Positions 45,276 through 56,190 of a stretch of DNA of 64,000 nt are shown here, one piece after another; the stretch's first letter is position 1; every line of letters starts with the position of its first letter. A model generated the notes under the pieces. That model was not told the DNA's origin. It was given only the letters and a program-made list of their open reading frames with translations, and did not search any database. The DNA comes from Lumbricus rubellus (taxonomy: Eukaryota; Annelida; Clitellata; Crassiclitellata; Lumbricidae). The translations under genes were made by a program, and so were the position numbers. Location: contig OX243822.1 in the NCBI GenBank assembly GCA_945859605.1, forward strand, positions 4,394,696-4,458,695, given 5' to 3'.

Positions 45276-46737
45276 AGATTACAAGTCGCGGGCCAGGTCT
45301 CATGATCAGAGAGCAAATGCTCAACTTTGAACTTCCATAAAAATGATTAGAACTTCACCTCCAGGTGACAAAACGGTAGTAATGTGATATAATATATTAG
45401 CCTACAGATAACTGATGTCTACTTTATCTTTTAGTTTGTCTCATTGTCCCAGGTTGCATTCTGCCAACCGGTTTTTTTGCGCATTAAACGTATTTTACTA
45501 CGGTAGCCTACTGCTACACATTGGCAGTCTAAGACTTCGTTTTCACAGTCTTGATGGGGGGGGGGGGAGCTGGTGGCCTGCAGCTCACTGTCTAGGCCTT
45601 TTGCTCTTTTGTTGTCTCCACATATGTACCAATTTTTACCCTTTGAAGTCCTTATTATTGATGCATAGTAAAGTCGGTGGATTCTTGGGGGGGGGGGCTT
45701 AGCCCCCCCTAGCCCCTGATAAACTCCGCCCATGCGCAGGGGTTCCGCGAAAGATGGTTAAAATATTCTTAGGCCTACTATGAATGATAATAATAATAAT
45801 TAGATACTAAATCATTCAAAGTATGCGGTAAACCAGCTAACTCGTCTAATGAAGACTATACGAACATCTTAGACTTATTGACGTTATTGACATAACGCAA
45901 TTAAATGAAGCTCAATTCCAATCAACCTTCACTAATCAGTGTCTGGAATGGGATAGCTAAGCAAAAACGCCCCGGTAACTGCAGTTTGCATGTTTTGCCA
46001 TTTGCGACTTAAAATTGTACGAAATTGCATCCTCATATTTTACTGGAATTTAAACAAAATAAGCTTAGCCTGTAGAAATCGACGAAATGATGCAGCTGAC
46101 GATAAGAATCCAACTTTCTAGGACCAACCCAGTTAGGCCTAGGTCTACAGAAAAAATGCATTGGAACAAACATGCGCGGTTCGCATTCTGATTTATATGT
46201 AGGCCTACTTCCAGTAGACCTATAATTGTGAGCCACGAGTCGTGGTTTTCAAAGCAGTGCAATTTAATTTTTTCTATAAGAAAATCTACGTTTTAAAATA
46301 ATGCGTGTTTTGTAGGCCTATATTCTTCTCAGGTGCAGCGCGTTTTAATGCGTTTAGTTGAGCGTGGGGTTCCGCGAGAAAATATTAGGACACGAAGGGT
46401 TCCGTGGCCCAAAAAGTTTGGGAAACGCTGGTCTACAGTAACACCCAGGTCAAGAAAGTAAATATTATTGAGGAAACCGCTTGGTACAGGTATGGATGGA
46501 TGGAGTCGAAAATAGTGAATGGACTATACAACTTGCGGGTCGCACGCATTTTTGGAGCGAAAATAGTGAATGCTTTTGATTATTCTAGAGTCCACTCCTA
46601 AAAGACTTCGCCTTCAATGAACGAGATGAACTAATCGTATGAATGCACCGTATCGAATAGCCATGGTAGCGCTTTGTGAGGTAAAGAAAAGGCGCTATAG
46701 CAATTATCCGTTCGAATGTATTAATTAATTACTTCTC

Positions 46738-46915
46738 GACTGCTTAACAGTTTCTCACGACGAACCAATGTGATCGTTTTCGAGAGGCAACAACTTAATT
46801 TTCTGGTTTAACTTTATATACCCACACTAGCAAGCAATTCTAAGGTGTTTAAGGAATCACTTTAGAGTGGAAGAATCTATCCGTCTCCAGAAGAAACTTC
46901 CACTCGACTGAAACG
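46738..46915 (+). repeat. F1 unit with TATA-AGGTGT module
   Basis: GACTGCTTAACAGTTTCTCA, ACAACTTAATTTTCTGG, TATATACCCACAC at 46815 and TTCTAAGGTGTTTAAGG at 46843, 28 bp apart. AATCCACTTTAG-type sequence follows. Confidence 0.65.
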
Positions 46916-47007
46916 GAAGGAGTAGTTTCGCTACTTGATGCCTAATATTTATTGACTGTCTACTACAACACATGTGATTGCAGTCAACCAGTGTGAGCAT
47001 TTTGGAT

Positions 47008-47095
47008 ATGGATGGATGGATACAATTTGACCAGGGTCTATGACAACAGAGGCCGTTTCCCTGGACAGAAATTTGCTTTGCATATTACAGCACTT
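47008..47095 (+). repeat. F3 unit copy
   Basis: ATTTGACCAGGGTCTATGAC, AACAGAGGCCGTTTCCCTGG and CATATTACAGCACTTAATAA. The frame NLTRVYDNRGRFPGQKFA is open. Confidence 0.65.
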
Positions 47096-47280
47096 AATAA
47101 CTTGGATGTTTGAATATAAGATCCACATGGATTTGGGGTGTGAAAAACAGACAATACTAAGAGGCTCTAAGAAAGACTGCGGGGTGAAACCCCATCTCCC
47201 GGAAACTCTCACCGTGCAGTCAAGCCCGCCTTTGATATTCAGGCTTAAGACAGAAATCACAAGACAGCGGAGAATGGCGG

Positions 47281-47370
47281 ATTTAATCAATCAATCAATC
47301 AATCAATCAAAATTCATATAGCGCCCATTCAAGGTATCTACTCAGAGGCGCTCCCGGCCGAGATCAGGCG
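47281..47370 (-). mobile_element. SINE/LINE 3'-tail fragment
   Basis: On the minus strand GGGAGCGCCTCTGAGTAG is followed by GGGCGCTATATGAATTTT and then a GATT tail (the AATC run at 47285-47310). This matches the tail type shared by SINE-B and the CR1-like fragments. Confidence 0.6.
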
Positions 47371-47519
47371 GAAAAAACAGTCTCCAACAGTTCGTGAATT
47401 GAGAACAGCTTGTGAGGTGTCGCATAGTCAAGAGAAGTCCATTCCAGGTTGTTGGACGAACGCCTTTGCATTGTTGCAGAGCGAGTGAAATGAGCCATTA
47501 AGTCATTTTAAGTAGAATT

Positions 47520-47615
47520 GTAATTGAATGGATGGACGGAAGGGCGGCTGAGTGAATGGATTGATAGATGGATGAATGAAAGGATGGATGGATGGAAGGA
47601 TGGATGGATGGAACA
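47520..47615. repeat. GGAT/GGAA tetranucleotide tract
   Basis: Imperfect GATGGATGG and GAAGGATGG repetition. Confidence 0.85.
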
Positions 47616-47716
47616 ATAATTGCTCATTAATTATGAACAGCATTTTCAACCGTTAGCACTGTTTCTAGACTTTTCGGTCGTTCAGTAAATCAAATTTTGC
47701 GTATTTCACCTTTTTT

Positions 47717-47748
47717 TATAGCAATGCCTAAACAATTTTAAACGGTGT
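47717..47748 (+). promoter_or_regulatory. TATA-AGGTGT module (CGGTGT variant)
   Basis: TTTTTATAGCAATGCC, then TTTTAAACGGTGTCTTTAAA, 26 bp start to start. Confidence 0.4.
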
Positions 47749-47793
47749 CTTTAAATGGCAATAAAACCATTTCGCTAACGCGTCTTTACTTAA

Positions 47794-47824
47794 TATAGTA
47801 GTGATTATAACATTTCAAAGGTGT
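47794..47824 (+). promoter_or_regulatory. TATA-AGGTGT module
   Basis: TATAGTAGTGATTATAAC, then ATTTCAAAGGTGTTTAGGGA, 25 bp start to start, 77 bp after the previous module. The wording is close to 51405-51436. Confidence 0.45.
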
Positions 47825-48243
47825 TTAGGGAGACCGCTTTCACCAGGCGTTGCCATGCTTCTTATCGCATTCGGTGTCACCGACAAGTCTTCTACATCGG
47901 ATTTTGCAGTTTCAAGAGAACCGCATTCTCTTTTGTTGTGTGGCACCAATTCTTTTTATCGAGACTACTGCAAAAAAATATATGAATGAGAACTTATTAT
48001 TACTTTAATTACATATTAGACTGTAGTTTCAACAACTCAAACTGGAGAAGCGCTTAACCCTATGACGCACACCTTCCGCGCCAACGCATTTAGCACACCT
48101 GGGGTCCAATGGACCCCACCGATAACATGGGTTGAAATTATATCAATTAGATAGAACATGGGAATGAACGACTTAAATGTATGTTGTACATAGCACATGC
48201 ACTCATGGAACATGTTTGGGTCAATACGTAGGCCGAAAATTAA

Positions 48244-48660
48244 CCCTCTAGGGCTGCCAAGAGGGGCCGGTGGTATCCCCCCCATTAAGTTTTCTCACCA
48301 TCAAACATTTCTCGTATGGAATAAAATTTTGACATTTTAAGTACTTGCAGGGGGTTCATTTACACACATTTAGAGGTAAGATTTGTGATGATACCCCATG
48401 CCGTTCAAAAGTTATACCCGATATACCCTAGGTACCAAGAGGGGGGAGGAAACCACCAACTTAGGTTAACGACTGTAATATTTTATCCGTCATTTATTAT
48501 GAAGAAGAAACATTCTGCCCCTGCGTAGATGGAATGCAGGGCTACATTGTCAAGCTAAATAATTTGTCTTTTCATAACCGGAAGTGCTCAAAATTAATAA
48601 AAATTTGTAAAAAATGGTGATGTTCAAAAAAAATTCCTAGCGAGAATTTCTAGCTTGCTC
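48244..48660. mobile_element. Nested partial copy of the 975-bp TTAA element (inverted)
   Basis: TTAA at 48240-48243 is followed by CCCTCTAGGGCTGCCA and GGTGGTATCCCCCC, then the CAAAAGTTATACCCGATATA and ACCGGAAGTGCTCAAAAT segments. These are the reverse complement of 8100-8458. The other end is not visible; homology fades before the tetranucleotide block. Confidence 0.7.
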
Positions 48661-48699
48661 AATAACTTTGACCAGTGACCCAGCCAAAAAACATAAGGA

Positions 48700-49440
48700 G
48701 TTGCCATTTGTATGTATGTATGTACAATGTACATGTATGTATGAATGTATGCTTGTATATATGTATGTATATATGTGTGTGCATGTATGTATGTGTGTAT
48801 GTAGGTATGTATGTATGCATTACGCATGCATATGTATCTGTGTATGTATGCATTTATGTATGCATGCATGTATGTATGTACGTACGTGCGTACGTACGTA
48901 TGCATGATTGTGTGTATGTATGTATGTATGTATGTATACATACTGTATGTTTGTAAGTATGTATGTATGTGTTTTTGTTTGTATTTATTTATGCGTGTAT
49001 ATATATATGTGTGTACATACGTAATCTCTTCAGGCACTATTGTATCATATGACTATGTAGGTAAGCCTATGTATGCTTGTATGTACACATGTGCAGTGTA
49101 TGTGGATGTATGTATGTGTGTGTGTATGTAAGTATGCATGTATCTATGTATGTATGTGTGTATGTTCGTAAACACACAAACATGCACACATACATACGTA
49201 CATGCATACATACATAAGTACATACATTCATACATACATACATACATACATACATACTCATACAAGCATACATACATACATATATTCATATAGATATACA
49301 ACATACATGCATACATGCATGCATACATGCATGCATGAATGCATGCACACATATATACAATACATACATTAATTAATATATACATTCATACATACACATA
49401 CACACATATATACATACATACATACTACACTGTATCTAAG
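48700..49440. repeat. Tetranucleotide block that is its own reverse complement
   Basis: 48705-49000 is ATGT-rich and 49165-49430 is ACAT-rich, so the two halves can pair into a long imperfect hairpin. Long frames full of Y, M, C, H and T on both strands follow from the repeat and are not genes. Confidence 0.9.
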
Positions 49441-49835
49441 TATAAACCCAGGGACGGGGGGTAATGGCGGGGCGGGGGTAATGTCCCACTGTGGGTAATG
49501 TCGAGGGGCAATGGGGGGAGTAATGGCATGGGTTATGGGCCGGGGGTATGTCCTGTTCCCATTATGCTATAGTTCATGAAGCATGGATCTATCAATGCTG
49601 AAGCCTGGGGTCCGTTGGACCCCTGGTGTGCTAAATATGCCCTAGGTGTCTTTCTCAATTTTTTTCAAATCAACCGGGGGTCCAACAATCTCCCAACTTT
49701 TTTGTACATGTAGGGGGATGAATTGTTGAGGAATTTGAATTATTTCAGATTTTTAGTATTCATATCCAAAAAGATATTCAAGATATCGCACCTCTGGGGT
49801 CCGATGGACCCCAGGTGTGCGTTATAGGGTTAACT

Positions 49836-49995
49836 ACCTTTGTGACTTGATGCAGCCTCTTCAGTCTCTTTCCGCCCTCTCCAGTCTGCTGATCGACTTG
49901 ATCTTTTGGTTTTATGGACAGGTACTGCTATGGTCCCACACCACACCTTTGCCATTGTAGGCACTTCTATGTGGAATGACCCTGCCCCCCACAAA
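49836..49995 (+). mobile_element. CR1/L2-like LINE fragment
   Basis: It reads YLCDLMQPLQSL, then LIDLIFWFYGQ and a CGMTLPP end, similar to the segment after the reverse transcriptase of CR1-like LINEs (YL.DL..P....RS..., WN.LP). It is short and decayed. Confidence 0.5.
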
Positions 49996-50051
49996 ATGGA
50001 CTATACAACTTGCGGGTCGCACGCATTAATTAGACTATTTCCGACTGCTTG

Positions 50052-50280
50052 TAGGGGCGGATACATAAATTCTTAGGGGGGGGGGCAAAATTTCGTTGAT
50101 CTTCGCCGAAAAATCTGATGACCTTTTTTAGTCATCCGTCTGAAATGTCAGAAAAATTATAATTTTTGGAGTCGTCTGGTGGTAATCTCTTTTTGTTATA
50201 AAACCAAATGGGGGGAGGCACGTCCAATGCAATATTTAAATGGTGGAGGCCATGGCCGGACTGTCCCTGGATCCGCCTCT
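50052..50280. mobile_element. GGCGGAT-ended MITE with exact 9-bp target duplication
   Basis: GACTGCTTG flanks both ends (50043-50051, 50281-50289). The ends are AGGGGCGGATAC and GGATCCGCCTCT. It split an F1 unit. Inside are a G run, GACCTTTTTTAGTCATC and AACCAAATGG, shared with 6747 and 14065. A 9-bp duplication is typical of Mutator-like elements, but no transposase is present to confirm this. Confidence 0.88.
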
Positions 50281-50358
50281 GACTGCTTGACGGTTTCTTA
50301 CGACGACCCAATGTGTGCAGAGCGAAAGATACAACAATTGAATTGACTGGTCTGTTTT

Positions 50359-50392
50359 TATATAATGTTCTCAGCAAGTGATTCTAAGGTGT
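50359..50392 (+). promoter_or_regulatory. TATA-AGGTGT module in F1
   Basis: TATATAATGTTCTCAGC, then GATTCTAAGGTGTTTAAGC, 28 bp start to start. Confidence 0.5.
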
Positions 50393-50744
50393 TTAAGCAA
50401 TCAATTTAGTGTGAAACAATATCCCATGGCAATCCAACTACAGAAAATTCCACTCGAACGAAACGTAAGGAGTAGTTTCACCAGATGCTGCTTTCTTACG
50501 GACTGTCTTCCATAACATTGGTGTTTACAGTAGACCTCCTTCTTTAGTCATGCTTGAGACTTACATTACACAAGAGCGGACAACGGCGGATTAAGTATAG
50601 AATAGCGTTTCATTGAATGGACGGATGAACCGATGGATGAATGAGACACTTCAGTCGCGAGGATCCTCTATGCTGCCTCAGCCTGGTGGGGTTTTACCAT
50701 GAGCTATTGCAGAACTAAAATAGGTGGTCTTTGCTAGAGGTGGG

Positions 50745-50880
50745 AAAAGGTTTCTCATGACGTTGAGGAGGAGGGAGGAGGAGCGGTTGGAGAGGACGGG
50801 GATGAAAATGCTGCGGTGGATACTGGGAGTTTCACTGCGGGACAGAGAAAGAAATAGGCAGCGTAAACACATAATCTTTT
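50745..50880 (+). mobile_element. RTE-like LINE ORF2 fragment
   Basis: The frame reads LRRREEERLERTG, MKMLRWILGVSLRDRERN. This matches the MLRW..GV...DR.RN motif of endonuclease-reverse transcriptase C-terminal regions. About 45 codons remain. Confidence 0.65.
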
Positions 50881-51103
50881 CGTTTAGTCTAGATTCCACT
50901 TCAGCTTCACCTGGCCTTGAATAGACGAGATGAATGCACTGTATTAAAAAGCGAACTACATATGTAGATTTAAAGGAGCTATAGTAAGTATCTACTTGAA
51001 TTCGTTCAATGTATTACTCGTGACTGCTTGGAAGTTTCTAACGACCACCAGGTTATTTCTAATCAACGCGTGATAAAAACAACTCAATTTCGGGGACTGA
51101 ACT

Positions 51104-51137
51104 TATATACCGTCGGAATAAAACGATTCTAAGGTGT
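51104..51137 (+). promoter_or_regulatory. TATA-AGGTGT module in F1
   Basis: CTTATATACCGTCGG, then CGATTCTAAGGTGTTGAAGC, 28 bp start to start. Confidence 0.5.
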
Positions 51138-51404
51138 TGAAGCAACCAACTTATAGCAGCAATATTATGTACCATGACTGATGAAAATCCCACTGGACAG
51201 AAACTCTGCTACCGATACCACATCTACGGGGCTGTTGACAGCAACGCGTGGCCGGGTACAGCTAGTAGCTATCCACTTTGAGCCATGACTCATGTGATCC
51301 GCTACCTACAATCTTCCTCAATATTTTGCAGCTTATCCTCAATTTACCACAATGATCATCGTTCCGTGAGTTTTAGACATCATTTCGATAAAGTCACAAG
51401 CTTG

Positions 51405-51436
51405 TATAGCATTGCTGGAAACCATTTCAAAGGTGT
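51405..51436 (+). promoter_or_regulatory. TATA-AGGTGT module
   Basis: TATAGCATTGCTGG, then CATTTCAAAGGTGTTTAAGG, 26 bp start to start. GCGCACTCACCAGGC downstream is shared with 37285 (CAAACTCGCCAAGC). Confidence 0.5.
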
Positions 51437-51814
51437 TTAAGGAGGGCGCACTCACCAGGCAGCTGGATGATTGCGAGTTTCTTGACATTTTATCGCAACA
51501 TAAAACCTTGACATCTAAATTTTGGTAAATTAGCCTACAATAATTATTAGCTTGACAACAATCTTAGTTGAGGTGTGGATGGATAGTGTCGAAAATATTT
51601 AATCATTTCGTTTACTCTGCAGTCCGTATCAGCCAGATTTCGCCTTGAATGACCGGAATGAATGCATCGTTTAAAAAAGCGCTGGGTTAAATATTAAAGG
51701 CGCATTAGCAAATACCCAGTTGTATGTGCCACCTGTATTATTTCCAAATTATTCACAATTATCAAATTTGAACGCAATTCGAAATAAAAAAAACTTAATG
51801 TTCGGATTTTAATT

Positions 51815-51848
51815 TATATATCATCTTTGAAAAACGATTCTGAGGTGT
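51815..51848 (+). promoter_or_regulatory. TATA-AGGTGT module in F1
   Basis: TATATATCATCTTTG, then CGATTCTGAGGTGTTTAAC, 28 bp start to start. Confidence 0.5.
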
Positions 51849-52028
51849 TTAACATTCACCGTATGGAGCGAACTGCGTCAATGCGGCTTCAGAATTTCCA
51901 CTCGACCGATACTCCGCTATTCCGACATCGATTCGATATTAATTTTATAAGAGGACTATAATAATTGACAGGCATTGACGAATCACTCATCAGCATCGTC
52001 ATCACCATCGACGACTGCGACGACAATA

Positions 52029-52045
52029 ATGATGATGATGATGAA

Positions 52046-52092
<47 letters not shown>

Positions 52093-52108
52093 CGACGACG
52101 ACGACGAC

Positions 52109-52148
<40 letters not shown>

Positions 52149-52216
52149 TTGGTGATGGTGATGATGATGATGATGATGATCATCATCATCATCATCATCA
52201 TGATGACGACGACGAT
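52029..52216. repeat. GAT/GAC trinucleotide tract
   Basis: GATGATGAT with a GAC block and a terminal CAT block. Poly-Asp, poly-Met and poly-Ile frames here are artefacts. Confidence 0.97.
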
Positions 52217-52385
52217 GCTGTATATGTTTTAAAAAGCGGGACGCTTGACCACATGGTTAAAACGGAGTTTCCACACGAGCTTTTAGGCTACACTCTTAAT
52301 TTCAGGCGTCAGAAACCTTACGATGAAACCGCTCTAGTTTTGATCGGTCGTCAACAGTTTACTGTATGTAGGACCACCAACATAT

Positions 52386-52714
52386 AGAAAGATGCTGAGA
52401 GTCAGCTGGAGGGAGTTTAGAACAAATGAATCTATACTGGAAGAGATAGAGCCGGAACGGCGCCTGCTGGAGGTGGTGAGAGCAAGAAAGCTGAACTACT
52501 TCGGATATATGATCCGAGCAGACAAGCTGCCGGCATTCATATGTCAGGGCTATGTGGATGGAAAAAGGGCCCGAGGAAGGCCGAGAAGAAGATGGATGGA
52601 TGACGTGGAGGAGTGGACGGGGATGGCGATGGTGGACTGCGTGAGGACCGCGAGGAACAGAGAGCAATGGAGGAGGATGACGTCGTCGACTCTGATCCCC
52701 GATCCGCAGCAATG
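52386..52714 (+). pseudogene. RTE-like LINE ORF2, C-terminal fragment
   Basis: About 108 codons are open: KMLRVSWREFRTNESILEEI, RKLNYFGYMIRAD, GKRARGRPRRRWMDDV, REQWRRM. This is the same domain as 41500-42060 but a different lineage, beginning exactly at the WRKML-type motif and ending at a natural stop. A GAT/GAC-rich tail follows. Confidence 0.85.
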
Positions 52715-53123
52715 AGGATGAGCACGACGACGACGACGAGGCCCACTAGACAGGGACAACGCAGATGATTCGCGCTATTGTTGCATAGCACTGACAACGT
52801 TGTGTATAATGGTGATTGAAACAGTCGATCAGCTCTTAGGACGCTTCAAGCGTAGCTAGCGGAAGAGCAGTGATAATAATTTATGGAAATCGCGAGCGTC
52901 GCATCACTTGAGGGTGTGAGAATCGATATAAAAATTCTTGTGCCAATGTTTATAGAGTAAAGAAACACGTTAAAAAGGGTATGCAACAAATTAGGTCCAT
53001 TGCAATCACCGGTTATGTCGAAGTTCTAAGAAAGCAAACAAATCCCGCCAAATTTGACAGTGCTGAAAGTGCCAGTCCGTAGCTTGGAATTTGGAGAGGG
53101 CGACGCTAATGATATTTGGCCAA

Positions 53124-53126
<3 letters not shown>

Positions 53127-53200
<74 letters not shown>

Positions 53201-53212
53201 ATATATATATTT
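53127..53212. repeat. TA dinucleotide tract
   Basis: About 70 bp of pure TA, then a short TTTATATATATTT end. Confidence 0.97.
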
Positions 53213-53609
53213 AAATGAATTGAAAATTGAAATTAATAATGTCTTTCGATATCTGCGGACTATGTTGCCATGAGATAATAATATTATTTTAAGTTAAACT
53301 TTGGATCCAGATTGCAGTTTATTGCACACCTTTTTGATGTGTTTCATTAATTTATGAATAAGCCTATAAGTACAATAATGCATTTTGTAAGAAATACGAT
53401 CCATGAGTTCGAGTGAACTGAAGGTGGTAGACCTGAGATAGGCTCATTGTTTGTACAATGTTTTGTTCAACATAATAATTATTATAGTGAAGTCATTGTG
53501 GCAGCCAGGCTGAAAATCAAAACCTGAAAATTCAATAGTCAAAGTAGTCCTGTGACTATGCGGTACTCCAGTCTTTGGATATCTGAGAAATTTGTCCGCT
53601 GGAGAGGAT

Positions 53610-53900
53610 TTTAATCCCGAAATGTTATCGCAACACGCAATACATTGCACCAAACTCGCATCAACACGCGAGCAACTGTGCAGCCATGTTTATATAGCGC
53701 CAACCGACGATCATTAAACACGGCGCTATAAAATTTGGTTGAGTCCTTTCATTCGTTTCATCGGAGGAAGTAGTTTCATTGATCGGCCGACGATAGATTT
53801 CGCTAATATCCGGAAGGAAGTGTTCCACTCGTTCCACTTCCGTTGTTCCGTATAAGACTGCATCGCTCGATGTTGACGATATCGATCCAGACACGACTCC
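53610..53900 (+). repeat. F4 unit copy
   Basis: TATAGCGCC ... GGCGCTATA hairpin, then ISLISGRKCSTRSTS with a 3-bp insertion that keeps the frame, then YKTASLDVDDIDPDTTP and a stop. Confidence 0.6.
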
Positions 53901-54199
53901 ATAACAAATCGAAGTGTCTTTCACGCCTTTCCAACGCTTTTCTTTGATACTGTGAGCACACATATGGATCAGTTGCTTACACACCCTTTCTTCGAGGTCA
54001 AGCAGAACGTATGAAGAAGTCAAAACATTTTATTTCAATTTATCTTGCGGCTAGAGTGCTAGACCATGTAAATGACAGAGGCTGACTTTAAAACGTCCAT
54101 AGTAGTACAGTACTGTTGGAGAAGACTGTAGGACTAGGATCCACAGTTCCAAGTGAGGATAACGGAGGAGGGAACAAATTTCAACCCTGAAGTAGATAT

Positions 54200-54640
54200 T
54201 AACTCCTAATGGTATTGCAACACGAAAACCTACGCACCCAATTTGTAAAAAAACGCGAGCAATGCTTCAGCTATGTTTATATAGCGACAACCGACGATCA
54301 CTAAACACGGCGCTATAGAATTTGGTTGATTCCATTCATCCGTTTCATGGGAGGAAGTAGTTAAATGGTCGGCGGACGATAGATGTCGCTAATATCCGGA
54401 AGGAAGTGTTCCACTTGCTCCACTTCCGTTCCGCCTAAGACTGCATCGCTAGATGTTGATGAAATCGATCCAGACACGACTCCCTGCGGGCGCTACATAA
54501 ATGAATATAGGCTGATTGGTTTTCGGAGGCCATGCACAGTTGGTTCTAAAAATGCGCTACACTATTGCCGGAATGCAGATTCGAGGAAAACAACGGGGAA
54601 CAGCGCTACTGTGGTGAATTTTGCTATGGCATGCATGCCG
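54200..54640 (+). repeat. F4 unit copy
   Basis: Hairpin TATAGCGACAACC ... GGCGCTATA, then MSLISGRKCSTCSTS and SLDVDEIDPDTTPCGRYIN. It is collinear with 14350-14780 within D2. Confidence 0.6.
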
Positions 54641-55236
54641 ACTTAACATTAACAAGGTCAATTCTATTGCATGGCATTGAAATTGAATCGATTATCGTAT
54701 TTTATTGCTTTGGTTTGCATCTGTAGATATTGTATTTATTGCATCGTGCTGGTATGCATTGCACAAGTTCGAATCGCATTGTGTTGTTCTGTATATTTTG
54801 TTGTGTCGCATTTGATTATTATAGCATTCAACAGATATCACGATGAGGATCGTGACGCTGTTGAGCTATTAGAATAAAAAAAATTTATCGTCGAAGAAGG
54901 TACAACGAAGGCACAGTCATTTCTTTTGAAGACAATCCTAAAATATTTGTAAAAAGGTGGAATATTAAATTAAGGTGTGTTTAAAATGACGCGGTCTGGA
55001 ACCCACAGAGCGACTTCAAATGATCTGGTTTATGCAAGCTCAAGAGTTTCGTGAAGGTATCATTGCAGCATGCAATGGCTGGTTCAATGTTCCACGGCAA
55101 TAACGTTACATAGTTCATGCTACTTAAAGCCAGAGTTATGTTTAGATGTCATGACTTGACCTAAAATTCGTGGTTAGTATGCTTAGGGTCAACTATGGTA
55201 ATAAATGGTATAAACGGTAAAAAGTCATTCATCATC

Positions 55237-55450
55237 ATCATCATCATCGCTATCCCTGGGTTAACAACCCGTAGGTGTCCGACGCCACTCTATGTCTGAG
55301 TCTGTCTCGCATCATGTTTCCCAGCTTCAACCGGTCCGGTCAGCAGGTCCGCTCCATACCATTAACATGTTGGAGCCGCTAGACCACCTTGTCCGATTGA
55401 AGAGAATATTGGGAGAGAGGTACGAAGGACAACCTGGGATTAAATTTATA
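55237..55450 (-). mobile_element. Unknown retroelement 3' end with GAT tail
   Basis: It is the reverse complement of 58440-58620 (GACAGACTCAG, CAGCATGACGCGAGACAGAC and TTCAATCGGACAATGTGGTC there). On its own sense strand it ends in a short GATGATGAT run, as non-LTR elements often do. The family is not recognised. Confidence 0.55.
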
Positions 55451-56060
55451 CTATTGTTGGGTGCTGAAAAGCCAACCGAAAAGGAGGTATATAAATTGAA
55501 CGCTGTGCACCGATCGATTGACCCACTGTTTTACTATAATTAGGCAAATGTTGTTCGATCCTTCTCGCACATCAAACATGCACGGTTTTTAATTGACTCG
55601 TGAATGATGGGCTAGTTAGGCTATACGGATTAGCGACACGTACTGTGTCATAGCAAAGCACGATTGGCATCGTCCCCCACCTTTCTCCAGTCTTGGGACT
55701 GGCACTGCCAATGTACGAGAATAATTGGTGGAGTCATTTATGATTGCATTCAATTATTCTTTCATTCTTTTTCTTGCATTCAGACGATACAATCAATTAC
55801 GCATTGGGAGGGAGCTGATGTTCAATTATTTCGCATATCGCTGTTTAATATTTATCGATGTTGGACATTACCACAAATGGGTGTGTAAGGGGTTCCATTG
55901 GTAAGTTACGTCCGTGACCATTCCATGCGTCTGGTCAAACTGCACGGTGGGATATATAGATGGATGGTTGGATACATAGAGAGAGCTGAGAGCACCTCTA
56001 AATAGCTCGTCTGTAAGAGGCGCTTTATGAATGCTCATACAACATACCATACCATACCAT

Positions 56061-56190
56061 AGATGGAAGACTGGATGGATGGAAGACTGGATGGATGGAA
56101 GACTGGATGGATGGAAGACTGGATGGATGGAAGACTGGATGGATGGAAGACTGGATGGATGGAAGACTGGATGGATGGAAGACTGGATGG
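56061..56190. repeat. 16-bp minisatellite, 8 units
   Basis: GGAAGACTGGATGGAT is repeated eight times without visible variation and is followed by GGAT repeats to about 56235. Its [12 protein letters not shown] frames are artefacts. Confidence 0.95.

Larger units (their letters stand above)
43061..45733. mobile_element. Element nested in the hAT, mostly tandem arrays
   Basis: GCGCAGG precedes it (43054-43060) and follows it (45734-45740). The ends are inverted: GCGGAGTTT and AAACTCCGC. Removing it rejoins hAT sequence (GTGGGCGCAGG to GGTTCCGCG). G runs close to both ends (CTTGGGGGGG..) resemble the GGCGGAT MITEs. About 80% of it is two tandem arrays. Confidence 0.75.
43004..46430. mobile_element. 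hAT-type element with exact 8-bp target duplication
   Basis: The termini are CAGCGTTTCCCAAAGTGGG and TTTGGGAAACGCTG, inverted repeats typical of hAT elements. GTCTACAG flanks both ends exactly (42996-43003, 46431-46438). Without the nested element it is about 750 bp and has no transposase, so it is non-autonomous. Confidence 0.92.
48058..49829. mobile_element. TTAA-flanked piggyBac-like element, 1772 bp
   Basis: TTAA stands at 48054-48057 and 49830-49833. The ends are CCCTATGACGCACACC and GGTGTGCGTTATAGGG, almost perfectly inverted. Near both ends are palindromes of the form GGGGTCCNNTGGACCCC (about 48102, 49608, 49798). No transposase is present. A second TTAA element and the tetranucleotide block sit inside it. 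Confidence 0.88.

Noticed and set aside
48624..49385. Tyr/Cys/Met- and Tyr/Ile/His/Thr-rich frames on both strands
   Set aside because: Translations of ATGT/ACAT repeats.
51965..52387. Poly-Asp/His acidic frame
   Set aside because: Explained by the GAT/GAC tract at 52029-52216.
53661..54023. 120-codon minus-strand frame with a SSDETNERTQP motif also seen at 63385-63639
   Set aside because: It is the antisense of the F4 unit; the shared residues reflect repeat identity, and the two frames diverge outside it.
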